Positions 1 to 7,372 of a stretch of 64,000 nucleotides of DNA are shown piece after piece. The translations under genes were made by a program, and so were the position numbers. The DNA is from CAIKBL01 sp964555355. Its GTDB lineage: Bacteria; Pseudomonadota; Gammaproteobacteria; Ga0077536. The notes under the pieces were generated by a model. It saw only the letters and a program-made list of their open reading frames with translations. It did not search any database and had not been told where the DNA came from. The first letter of the stretch is position 1. Each line of letters opens with the position of its first letter. The DNA lies in contig CAZKRY010000008.1 in assembly GCA_964555355.1 (NCBI GenBank), positions 218,722 to 282,721 on the forward strand, read 5' to 3'.

Positions 1-294
1 ATTGAAGACGCACAAGGCGAGGACGCGGCGAAGTCTTATTTTGTCAACGAGCTGAAAATTCGCCCCACGCTGAAAGGCGTTGAACGACTCATCGAGTATT
101 CCACTCGCGGGGTCACGGGTGAGTTGCGCGATGATCTCAACATCCTGCGCGAAACCGTCGTACGCCTCATTGCCACCAAAGCCACCCACAAATGCGGACA
201 GTGCGGGTTTGCCGGACGCTCGATGCACTGGCAGTGTCCAAGCTGCAAAGCGTGGAACAAAACCAAACCTATTCACGGCATCGAAGGCGAATGA
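1..294 (+). CDS. lapB: LapB (YciM), C-terminal part
   Basis: The window opens inside this gene; 97 codons remain before the TGA. LapB is a membrane-anchored, cytoplasm-facing TPR protein that coordinates lipopolysaccharide assembly and controls FtsH-dependent turnover of LpxC. What is visible is the end of the TPR region followed by the diagnostic rubredoxin-like metal-binding domain, with two CxxC pairs (CGQCGF and CPSC) near the C-terminus and the typical ending KPIHGIEGE. The stop overlaps the pyrF start (ATGA), and lapB-pyrF is a common gammaproteobacterial order. The N-terminal membrane anchor lies outside the window. Confidence 0.9.
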   Translation: MEDAQGEDAAKSYFVNELKIRPTLKGVERLIEYSTRGVTGELRDDLNILRETVVRLIATKATHKCGQCGFAGRSMHWQCPSCKAWNKTKPIHGIEGE

Positions 295-998
295 AGTTAA
301 GCGAACGCATTATCGTCGCACTCGACTATCCAGAAGCGGAGTCGGCGTTCGCCTGCATCACCGCGCTCCAGGATACCGACTGCGCATTCAAAGTCGGCAA
401 AGAACTATTCACGCGCGAAGGCCCGGAACTCGTGCGCAAGATCGTGGGCGCTAACAAGCGGGTGTTTTTAGATCTTAAATTTCACGATATCCCCAACACC
501 GTCGCGGCGGCGTGTAAGGCGGCGGCGGATCTCGGCGTGTGGATGCTGAATGTGCATGCGAGCGGCGGACGGGAAATGTTGCGCGCCGCACGCGGCGCGG
601 TAGACGAAGCACGAACTCCTCCATTGCTGGTGGGCGTAACCGTACTAACCAGTCTCGCCGCGGCGGATCTACGAGATCTCGGCGTCGGCGCGACTCCCGC
701 CGCGCAAGTCTCTCGTCTCGCCGCCTTGGCGCACGCGAGCGGTTTGGACGGAGTGGTGTGCTCGCCGCAGGAGATCGCGACACTCAAACAGGAACTCGGT
801 GCGGGGTTCATAACCGTAACGCCGGGGATCCGCCCCGCGGACACGAGCCAAGACGATCAACAGCGCGTTGCGACACCCGCCGCCGCGATAGCCGCGGGCG
901 GTGATTACTTGGTGATTGGGCGGCCGATCACGCGCGCGGCATCACCCCGCGACGCGGTCGCGGCGCTGGTGCGTGAGATTGCTCAAGCGCAGTCGTAG
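291..998 (+). CDS. pyrF: Orotidine 5'-phosphate decarboxylase
   Basis: Converts OMP to UMP, the last step of de novo pyrimidine synthesis, in the cytoplasm. The 235-residue protein starts MKLSERIIVALDYP and carries the catalytic Lys/Asp motif DLKFHDIPNT (about residues 58-67) and the C-terminal phosphate-binding segment VIGRPIT. The length is normal for the bacterial group. The open frame extends upstream to 192, but family alignment and the ATGA overlap with lapB favour the ATG at 291, which implies translational coupling. It ends 42 bases before mfd. Confidence 0.95.
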   Translation: MKLSERIIVALDYPEAESAFACITALQDTDCAFKVGKELFTREGPELVRKIVGANKRVFLDLKFHDIPNTVAAACKAAADLGVWMLNVHASGGREMLRAARGAVDEARTPPLLVGVTVLTSLAAADLRDLGVGATPAAQVSRLAALAHASGLDGVVCSPQEIATLKQELGAGFITVTPGIRPADTSQDDQQRVATPAAAIAAGGDYLVIGRPITRAASPRDAVAALVREIAQAQS

Positions 999-1040
999 TC
1001 GTACAACCCCGTCCACCATAGTTTCGTTAGCATTTCCGCG

Positions 1041-4000
1041 ATGAGTTTCGAAGACGGCCCTATCGACGCGCGCCCCAAGCGAAGCGCGCTCTCGCCCTTG
1101 TTGCCGGCCGTCGGTCAGCACATGCAGTACTGGACTCAGTTGTTCGGCGCCGGCCGCGCGCTCGCGGTCGCAGCCGCCGCGCGCGCGCATCCGGGACTCA
1201 CGGTCATCGTGTGCGCGGATTCGGTCACCGCCAGTCAGTACGATGCGGATCTCGCGTTTTTCGCGCCGGAGCTACGGCTCTTGCATCTACCCGATTGGGA
1301 AACGTTGCCGTATGACCGTTTCAGTCCTTATCAGGACATAGTCTCCGACCGAATCGCGACGCTTTCCGAACTCGCGAATGTCCGTCAGGCCTGCTTGATC
1401 ATTGCCGTGCCGACTTTGCTGCACCGACTCGCGCCGAAGGCCTGGCTGCAAGGCCAAAGCTTTCTGCTCACGAAAGGTGAGCGGCTTGATCGCGAAAAGT
1501 TTCGACAGCGTTTAGTCGAAGCGGGCTACCGTTCGGTGTCACAGGTGCAGGATCATGCCGACTTTGCGCTTCGCGGTTCGATCATCGACGTCTTTCCGAT
1601 GGGTGCCAATCAACCGTTTCGAATCGATTTATTTGATGACGAGATCGAGTCGCTGCGCGTGTTTGAAGTTGAGACACAGCGCTCGTTGCACACGGTCGAT
1701 AAGATTGAGCTGCTGCCGGGACGCGAAGTGCCGCTGACTGCGGACGCCGTCGCAACCTTCAAACGGAATTGGCGTTTAAATTTCGAAGGACGGCCGACGG
1801 CTTGTCCCCTATTCGAGGATGTCAGCCGCGGGCTCGCGCCGGCGGGCATCGAATACTATTTGCCGCTTTTTTTTGACAACACGTCAGCGCTATTTGATTA
1901 CCTACCTGCCGATCCGCTGTTCCTGCTCGACGCATCCGTCAGCACCGCCGCCGAGCATTTCGAAGCGACGGTCGCCGCGCGCTACACCCAATTGGCGCAC
2001 GACATCGAGCGACCGATCTTACCGCCGGCGAGTTTGTTTCTTGATTGGCAGGAAGTACAAAACCACCTCGCCGGCTGCCGCCGCGCTTCCCTCGGCGGCG
2101 ATGAATGGCTTGACCGCGCACACGGCGTGCGTTTTGCGACGCGTCCGAGCGTCCATTTGCCGGTCGATGTGCGGGCACGCGAGCCGCTCGCCGCCGTGCT
2201 ACGGTATGTCGAGAGCTTTGCCGGCCGCGTGTTGTTCGTTGCGGAATCGAGCGGCCGCCGCGAAACCTTTGCGGAATTGTTCACGCGTCACCGGTTACCA
2301 CTCAAGGTTTTCGCTTCGTGGCAAGAATTTCTCGCGGGTGATGCCAAGTGCGGATTGGCGGTGGCGACGCTTGCCGACGGCACTGAACTCGACGATCCGC
2401 ATGTCGCCATCGTCACCGAGAGTCAGCTGTTCGGTGAACGGGCTTCGCAACGTCGGCGCCGCCGGCGCACCAATGTTGACCAAGAAGCCGTGGTGCGCAG
2501 CCTTGCCGAATTATCGGTCGGCGCACCGGTGGTGCATGAACTACACGGCATTGGTCGCTACCTCGGATTGGAAGTACTGCGCGCAGGCGACGTTGTCAGC
2601 GAGTTCATCAAACTCGAGTACGCCGACGACGATAAGCTCTACATTCCGGTTGCATCGCTTGGGCTCATCAGCCGCTACACCGGAATCGATCCGGAACATG
2701 CACCACTGCACAAACTCGGCAGCGGACAATGGGACAAAGCACGCCGACGCGCGGCTGAGCGGATCCGTGACGTCGCCGCCGAGTTACTCGAAATTCATGC
2801 CAAACGCGCCGCCCGTCAGGGTCATGCGTTTAAATTCGAGCGCGACGCGTATTGGAGTTTCGAGCAGAATTTCCCATTCGAAGAGACGCCCGATCAACAG
2901 GCCGCGATCGATGCCGTGATTGCGGATATGCAGGCGCCCCGACCGATGGACCGACTTATCTGCGGAGATGTCGGATTCGGCAAAACGGAAGTCGCGATGC
3001 GCGCGGCGTTTGTCGCCATCAACGACGGCAAACAAGTCGCGGTGTTGGTGCCGACCACTTTACTTGCGCAACAGCACTATCAGACGTTTCGCGATCGTTT
3101 CGCCGACTGGCCGGTTAAGATCGAACAACTCTCGCGTTTCAGCGATGCGCAGGCGACGAAGCAGGTGCGCGCGGGGATTACGGACGGCACCGTCGATTTG
3201 GTAATCGGCACGCACAAATTGCTCGGTCGCGACATCAAGTTCAAGAATCTTGGACTGCTCATCATTGACGAAGAACATCGCTTCGGCGTGCGTCAGAAAG
3301 AGCAGATCAAAGCGTTGCGCACCGAAGTGGATATCTTGACGATGACGGCGACCCCAATCCCTCGCACGCTGAACCTGGCGCTCGCCGGCACTCGCGAAAT
3401 GTCCGTCATCGCCACGGCTCCGTCGAAGCGTTTGGCGATTAAAACTTTCATTTACGAATGGTCCGACGAGATCCTGCGCGAGGCCCTCATGCGCGAGCTC
3501 GCGCGCGGTGGCCAGGTGTATTTCGTGCACAACGAAGTCGAAACCATCGAGAAAGTCGCGCAGCAATTAGCCGCGCTCGTGCCCGAGGCCAGGGTACAGT
3601 TTGCGCATGGTCAGTTACGCGAACGTGATCTCGAGCGCATCATGCTCGATTTCTATCACCGCCGCTGCAATGTGTTGGTCTGCACCACGATTATCGAAAC
3701 CGGGATCGATGTGCCCAATGCCAACACCATCGTGATCAATCGCGCGGATAAATTTGGCCTCGCGCAGCTCTACCAGTTGCGCGGGCGCGTGGGCCGTTCG
3801 CATCACCGCGCGTACGCGTATCTGGTGGTGCCGCCGCGTAAAGCGATTACTGCCGACGCCGTTAAACGGCTGGAAGCGATGGAAGCATTGGAGGACCTTG
3901 GGGTCGGCTTTACGCTCGCGACGCACGACATGGAGATCCGCGGCGCGGGTGAAATTCTCGGTGACGAACAAAGCGGACATATTCAAGAAATCGGGTTCGG

Positions 4001-4508
4001 GCTGTATACAGAGCTTTTGAACCGCGCGGTGGCAGCGTTGAAAGCCGGGCGCACGCCGAATTTCGAAGACGCTTCGCCCGGGACCGAAATCGAGTTACAC
4101 GTGCCGGCGTTGTTGCCGGAGGATTATTTGCCCGATGTGCACGCGCGGTTGATCCAATACAAGCGGATCGCGAGCGTCCGCGACGAAGATGAACTCGAAG
4201 GGTTGCAAGAGGAAATGGTCGATCGCTTCGGTGAGCTGCGAGAGCCGATTCATAATTTGTTTCGCTTAACCCGGTTAAAACTCGCGGCCATGCAGATCGG
4301 GATCAAGCGCCTGGATTTCGGACGCCAAGGCGGTGTCGTCGAGTTTCTCCCGAAACCCGACGTGGAACCCGCGAAAATCGTCAAGTTATTGCAGTCAGGC
4401 AGGGGATATCGCTTGGACGGGCAAGATAAGCTGCGGTTAAAGTTGGATCTGCCGGATGCCAGCGCACGGTTCGCCGAAGTCGAAAAACTATTGCGGAGCC
4501 TGCAGTGA
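1041..4508 (+). CDS. mfd: Transcription-repair coupling factor Mfd
   Basis: ATP-dependent translocase that removes RNA polymerase stalled at DNA lesions and recruits UvrA. The protein has 1155 residues, the usual length. Domains in order: UvrB-like UvrA-interaction region (first ~370 residues), the CarD-like RNA polymerase interaction domain (~490-570, GAPVVHELHGIGRY), an SF2 helicase with Walker A GDVGFGKTEVA (~640) and DEEH box (~740), helicase motif VI in QLRGRVGRSHHRAYAY (~915), and the C-terminal TRCF domain. It starts at ATG 1041. Its TGA overlaps the GTG of the next gene, so the two are probably co-translated. Confidence 0.97.
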   Translation: MSFEDGPIDARPKRSALSPLLPAVGQHMQYWTQLFGAGRALAVAAAARAHPGLTVIVCADSVTASQYDADLAFFAPELRLLHLPDWETLPYDRFSPYQDIVSDRIATLSELANVRQACLIIAVPTLLHRLAPKAWLQGQSFLLTKGERLDREKFRQRLVEAGYRSVSQVQDHADFALRGSIIDVFPMGANQPFRIDLFDDEIESLRVFEVETQRSLHTVDKIELLPGREVPLTADAVATFKRNWRLNFEGRPTACPLFEDVSRGLAPAGIEYYLPLFFDNTSALFDYLPADPLFLLDASVSTAAEHFEATVAARYTQLAHDIERPILPPASLFLDWQEVQNHLAGCRRASLGGDEWLDRAHGVRFATRPSVHLPVDVRAREPLAAVLRYVESFAGRVLFVAESSGRRETFAELFTRHRLPLKVFASWQEFLAGDAKCGLAVATLADGTELDDPHVAIVTESQLFGERASQRRRRRRTNVDQEAVVRSLAELSVGAPVVHELHGIGRYLGLEVLRAGDVVSEFIKLEYADDDKLYIPVASLGLISRYTGIDPEHAPLHKLGSGQWDKARRRAAERIRDVAAELLEIHAKRAARQGHAFKFERDAYWSFEQNFPFEETPDQQAAIDAVIADMQAPRPMDRLICGDVGFGKTEVAMRAAFVAINDGKQVAVLVPTTLLAQQHYQTFRDRFADWPVKIEQLSRFSDAQATKQVRAGITDGTVDLVIGTHKLLGRDIKFKNLGLLIIDEEHRFGVRQKEQIKALRTEVDILTMTATPIPRTLNLALAGTREMSVIATAPSKRLAIKTFIYEWSDEILREALMRELARGGQVYFVHNEVETIEKVAQQLAALVPEARVQFAHGQLRERDLERIMLDFYHRRCNVLVCTTIIETGIDVPNANTIVINRADKFGLAQLYQLRGRVGRSHHRAYAYLVVPPRKAITADAVKRLEAMEALEDLGVGFTLATHDMEIRGAGEILGDEQSGHIQEIGFGLYTELLNRAVAALKAGRTPNFEDASPGTEIELHVPALLPEDYLPDVHARLIQYKRIASVRDEDELEGLQEEMVDRFGELREPIHNLFRLTRLKLAAMQIGIKRLDFGRQGGVVEFLPKPDVEPAKIVKLLQSGRGYRLDGQDKLRLKLDLPDASARFAEVEKLLRSLQ

Positions 4509-5134
4509 CCAAACGCGCCAATACATTAAGGTGGCTCGCGTTCGCGTTGACGTTTATCTCGGTAGGCGTTGCTGCCGAAGAGTGGTTTCAAGTCGAGGTC
4601 ATTGGTTTCCGTTACGCCGATTCCGCCGGCAGTTGGGCCAGCGATCCCGTGCCGCCTGACTTCGCGAGCGCGAGCTTGCTGGCCGAACCCGCGAGTGAGC
4701 CCGATCTGGCCGGAAAGAAAGTGGCCTTCGCAGCATTACCAGCGCATGCGTTGACCCTTGCCGGCGCTTATCGAGTACTGGCCCGCGCGGGTGATATCAC
4801 CCCGGTGTTCCACGTCGGTTGGCTGCAGCGTGACGCGGACGTACGCACGGTGCACGTCGTCCCCCCTGTCGACGCCGGGCTAGCGCTGGCGCCGTTGGAA
4901 GGCACCGTACAAATTACCGGCAATCGTGAGGCGTTGCAGCTGCGCGCGCATTTCGTCGCACGTGTCGGCGAGGCCCTGGTCGGGATCCACGAAACGCGCA
5001 AACTAATGCCCGGGGAATTACATTATTTGGACCACGCGTTAGCGGGTGTTTTGGTGCAGGTGACTGCGCTCACCCCCTCCCCTGATGAAGCTAGCGAGCT
5101 TGCGCCGAGCGGCGATCCCGTAATGCCCGACTGA
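4505..5134 (+). CDS. CsiV-family periplasmic protein
   Basis: A 209-residue exported protein. Residues ~1-22 form a signal peptide (basic start, hydrophobic core, cleavage near VGVAA-EE), followed by EEWFQVEVIGFRY, the hallmark opening of the CsiV family. In Vibrio, CsiV is a peptidoglycan-binding activator of LpoA/PBP1A-type synthases. Position directly after mfd, with a GTG start overlapping the mfd stop (GTGA), matches other gammaproteobacteria. Its last 44 bases overlap the convergent end of the phosphorylase gene. Family assignment is good; the role in cell-wall synthesis is by analogy. Confidence 0.75.
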   Translation: MTKRANTLRWLAFALTFISVGVAAEEWFQVEVIGFRYADSAGSWASDPVPPDFASASLLAEPASEPDLAGKKVAFAALPAHALTLAGAYRVLARAGDITPVFHVGWLQRDADVRTVHVVPPVDAGLALAPLEGTVQITGNREALQLRAHFVARVGEALVGIHETRKLMPGELHYLDHALAGVLVQVTALTPSPDEASELAPSGDPVMPD

Positions 5135-5852
5135 GCAGGGTCACGACGCGGGTCATGCCGTCATTTAATTCACGCCCGATTTGTTCCAACGAGATGGGCG
5201 TGGTCTCAAGTCCAGCCGCCCAATTCACGACTAACGCGCAATTGACGTAGGCAAGACCCGCTTCACGCGCCAGCGCCGCTTCCGGCATGCCTGTCATGCC
5301 GACCAGCGTGCAACCATCGCGCTTCAAGCGCTGGATTTCGGCGGCGGTCTCGAGTCTCGGGCCTTGAGTCGCGCCGTAAACACCGCCATCGACCACTGTA
5401 AGATTTATCGCGCGTGCTGCCGCGAATAGGCAGGTACGGAGTTCAGCGCTATACGGCGCGCCGAATTCGATGTGGTCGAGTGCTCCGCCGATACCATCGT
5501 AGAAGGTGTGTTCACGACCGTAGGTGTAATCGATAATCTGCTCAGGAATGACAAGGCTGCCTGGGCCGGTGTTATCGCCGATTCCGCCCACGGCAGTGAC
5601 CGCGAAAATTTCACGCACGCCGAAATCGCGCAGTGCCGCGATATTCGCGCGGTAATTGATTTTGTGCGGCGGGATCGCGTGCGTCACGCCGTGTCGCGGC
5701 AAAAACACCACGGGCGTGCCGTCAAGCATACCCTCCTGTAACGCCCCGGACGGCGCGCCGTAGGCGGTCATGACGGCGTGCTCGCGCTGAATCGTCAGCG
5801 CCGCCAAGCGATCGAGGCCGCTACCGCCGATGATGGCATGAGGCGCTCCCAT
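5091..5852 (-). CDS. S-methyl-5'-thioinosine phosphorylase
   Basis: A 253-residue member of the MTAP/PNP family. It has the phosphate loop IIGGSGLDRL at the N-terminus, RHG...IPPHKINYRAN (~residues 54-70), TAVGGIG, the TQGPRLET motif and GMTGMPEAALARE. The overall pattern matches the Pseudomonas aeruginosa PA3004-type enzyme, which cleaves methylthioinosine to hypoxanthine and methylthioribose-1-phosphate. It lies 9 bases downstream of hpt, whose product salvages hypoxanthine, which supports this substrate over methylthioadenosine. MTAP activity cannot be fully excluded from sequence. The 3' end overlaps the convergent CsiV-like gene by 44 bases. Confidence 0.85.
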   Translation of the reverse strand: MGAPHAIIGGSGLDRLAALTIQREHAVMTAYGAPSGALQEGMLDGTPVVFLPRHGVTHAIPPHKINYRANIAALRDFGVREIFAVTAVGGIGDNTGPGSLVIPEQIIDYTYGREHTFYDGIGGALDHIEFGAPYSAELRTCLFAAARAINLTVVDGGVYGATQGPRLETAAEIQRLKRDGCTLVGMTGMPEAALAREAGLAYVNCALVVNWAAGLETTPISLEQIGRELNDGMTRVVTLLSRALRDRRSAQAR

Positions 5853-5860
5853 AAAAATCC

Positions 5861-6415
5861 TTAACTATCCACCGCGGCAAAGATGCCAGGGGCATTGCGC
5901 CAGTAAGTCTTATAGTCCATGCCGTAGCCAAAGAGGTATCGGTCCGGCGAGCGTAGGGCTGCGAAATCAGTGCGCTCAAGGCCGGGTCGCGTCGGCATTT
6001 CCTTGTGAATCAGCACAGCGGTCAAAACTTCCGCGGCACCGCGTGCGCGGCAGGATTCAACGGCGGCCTGAAGCGTAATGCCGCGATCGAGCAGATCATC
6101 GACGAGTAGCACAGTGCGCCCAGCGAGCGGCAACGCGGGTTCGCGTAACCAACTCAATTCACCGCCGGTGGTGGCTTGGCCATACCGCGTCAAATGCAAA
6201 TAATCGACCTGCAGCGGAAAATCGAGATGTGGCAACAGCAGCGCGGTCGGCACCAAGCCGCCCGTCATCAGTGTCAGTAGGAGCGGTTGGTGGGTCCCGA
6301 TGCGGGCTGTGATCTCGTCGGCCATACGGCACACCGCGATCTCAATCTCGGCGGGCGAAAAGAGACGCTCGGCGCGGCGTCTCACCTCGAGCAAGGTAGC
6401 GTTGTCGATCGTCAC
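5861..6415 (-). CDS. hpt: Hypoxanthine-guanine phosphoribosyltransferase
   Basis: A 184-residue type I phosphoribosyltransferase joining hypoxanthine or guanine to PRPP. The PRPP-binding loop is clear in VLLVDDLLDRGITL, and the base-recognition region is DYLHLTRYG...PDRYLFGYGMDYK. The open frame continues upstream to 6541, but that extension lies inside the ATPase gene. The GTG at 6415 overlaps the ATPase stop (GTGA) and begins VTIDNATLLEVRRRAERLFS, which fits the family. It sits between an AAA ATPase and methylthioinosine phosphorylase in a purine-salvage operon. Confidence 0.88.
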   Translation of the reverse strand: MTIDNATLLEVRRRAERLFSPAEIEIAVCRMADEITARIGTHQPLLLTLMTGGLVPTALLLPHLDFPLQVDYLHLTRYGQATTGGELSWLREPALPLAGRTVLLVDDLLDRGITLQAAVESCRARGAAEVLTAVLIHKEMPTRPGLERTDFAALRSPDRYLFGYGMDYKTYWRNAPGIFAAVDS

Positions 6416-7290
6416 GCCGCACCACCTTGCGCCAAGCGCTGACGCCCGGCCCAATCCTTGGCGAATTGAAATGCCGAACGCCCACTGCGTGAACCGTGAA
6501 GGAGTGCCCACTGCAAGGCAGCACGTTCGGCGCTTGCGCAAGTTGGATCATCGAGACCAAACGCGTGCAGCCAATGACGCACGATATCGAGATAACGCTC
6601 TTGGTTGTAAGGATGAAACGACAACCACAAACCAAAGCGCTCGGATAACGAAATTTTTTCTTCGACCGCTTCGCTCTGGTGGATCTCGCCATCGACGGCC
6701 TGGGCGTCCGCGTTATCGCGTAGGCGCTCGGGAACCAAGTGACGGCGGTTAGACGTGGCGTAAATCAGCACGTTGTTGGGGGTGGCGGCGAGCGACCCAT
6801 CGAGCACGGTTTTTAACGCGCGGTAGGTCGCATCGTGTTCGTCAAACGACAGGTCGTCGCAGAACACGATAAACCGCTCAGGGCGGCCCTGCACCAGCTC
6901 CGCGATGTACGGTAAATCGACGAGATCGCCCCGATCAACTTCGATGACGCGCAGGCCCTGGGGTGAATAGGCATTGAATAGCGCTTTGATGAGCGACGAT
7001 TTTCCGGTGCCGCGCGGACCCCACAACAATGCGTTATTGGCCGGCAAACCGACCAGGAACTGCCGTGTGTTGCGTTCCAGCTCGTCGCGCTGATGCTCGA
7101 TGTGTTGCAGATCGGCGAGTGCAAGTGGGCTGATTTGCCGGATAGCTTGCAATTCGGCGCGACCGTCACGTCGTCGCCAACGCCAGGCCAAGGCGGGCTC
7201 GGCGGGAAACTCCGTAGCCGCCGGAAACAAGCGCTCAAGGCGGGCAACCAAGCGCTCCGCGCGCGCAAAAAAACTCTCAGAATCGCTCAT
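6412..7290 (-). CDS. DUF815 family AAA ATPase
   Basis: A 292-residue P-loop ATPase of the DUF815 family. Walker A is WGPRGTGKSSLIKAL (~residues 91-105) and the Walker B-like segment is FIVFCDDLSFDEHD (~140-153), followed by ATSNRRHLVPERL, a sensor-like segment. The biological role of this family is not established to my knowledge; it resembles loader-type AAA proteins. It starts at ATG 7290 and its stop overlaps the hpt start, so it leads a three-gene operon with hpt and the phosphorylase. Confidence 0.8.
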   Translation of the reverse strand: MSDSESFFARAERLVARLERLFPAATEFPAEPALAWRWRRRDGRAELQAIRQISPLALADLQHIEHQRDELERNTRQFLVGLPANNALLWGPRGTGKSSLIKALFNAYSPQGLRVIEVDRGDLVDLPYIAELVQGRPERFIVFCDDLSFDEHDATYRALKTVLDGSLAATPNNVLIYATSNRRHLVPERLRDNADAQAVDGEIHQSEAVEEKISLSERFGLWLSFHPYNQERYLDIVRHWLHAFGLDDPTCASAERAALQWALLHGSRSGRSAFQFAKDWAGRQRLAQGGAA

Positions 7291-7372
7291 GACCGACCGT
7301 ACTCGAACCTTGAAAGGCCGACATTGTAACGGACTCCGCGCGGCGGGATGCCGCGAGCGTAACGTCGCGGCG

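Noticed and set aside
1819..2919. 366-codon open frame inside mfd in another frame
   Set aside because: Low-complexity Ser/Arg-rich translation fully inside the well supported mfd gene; a shadow of G+C-rich coding sequence.
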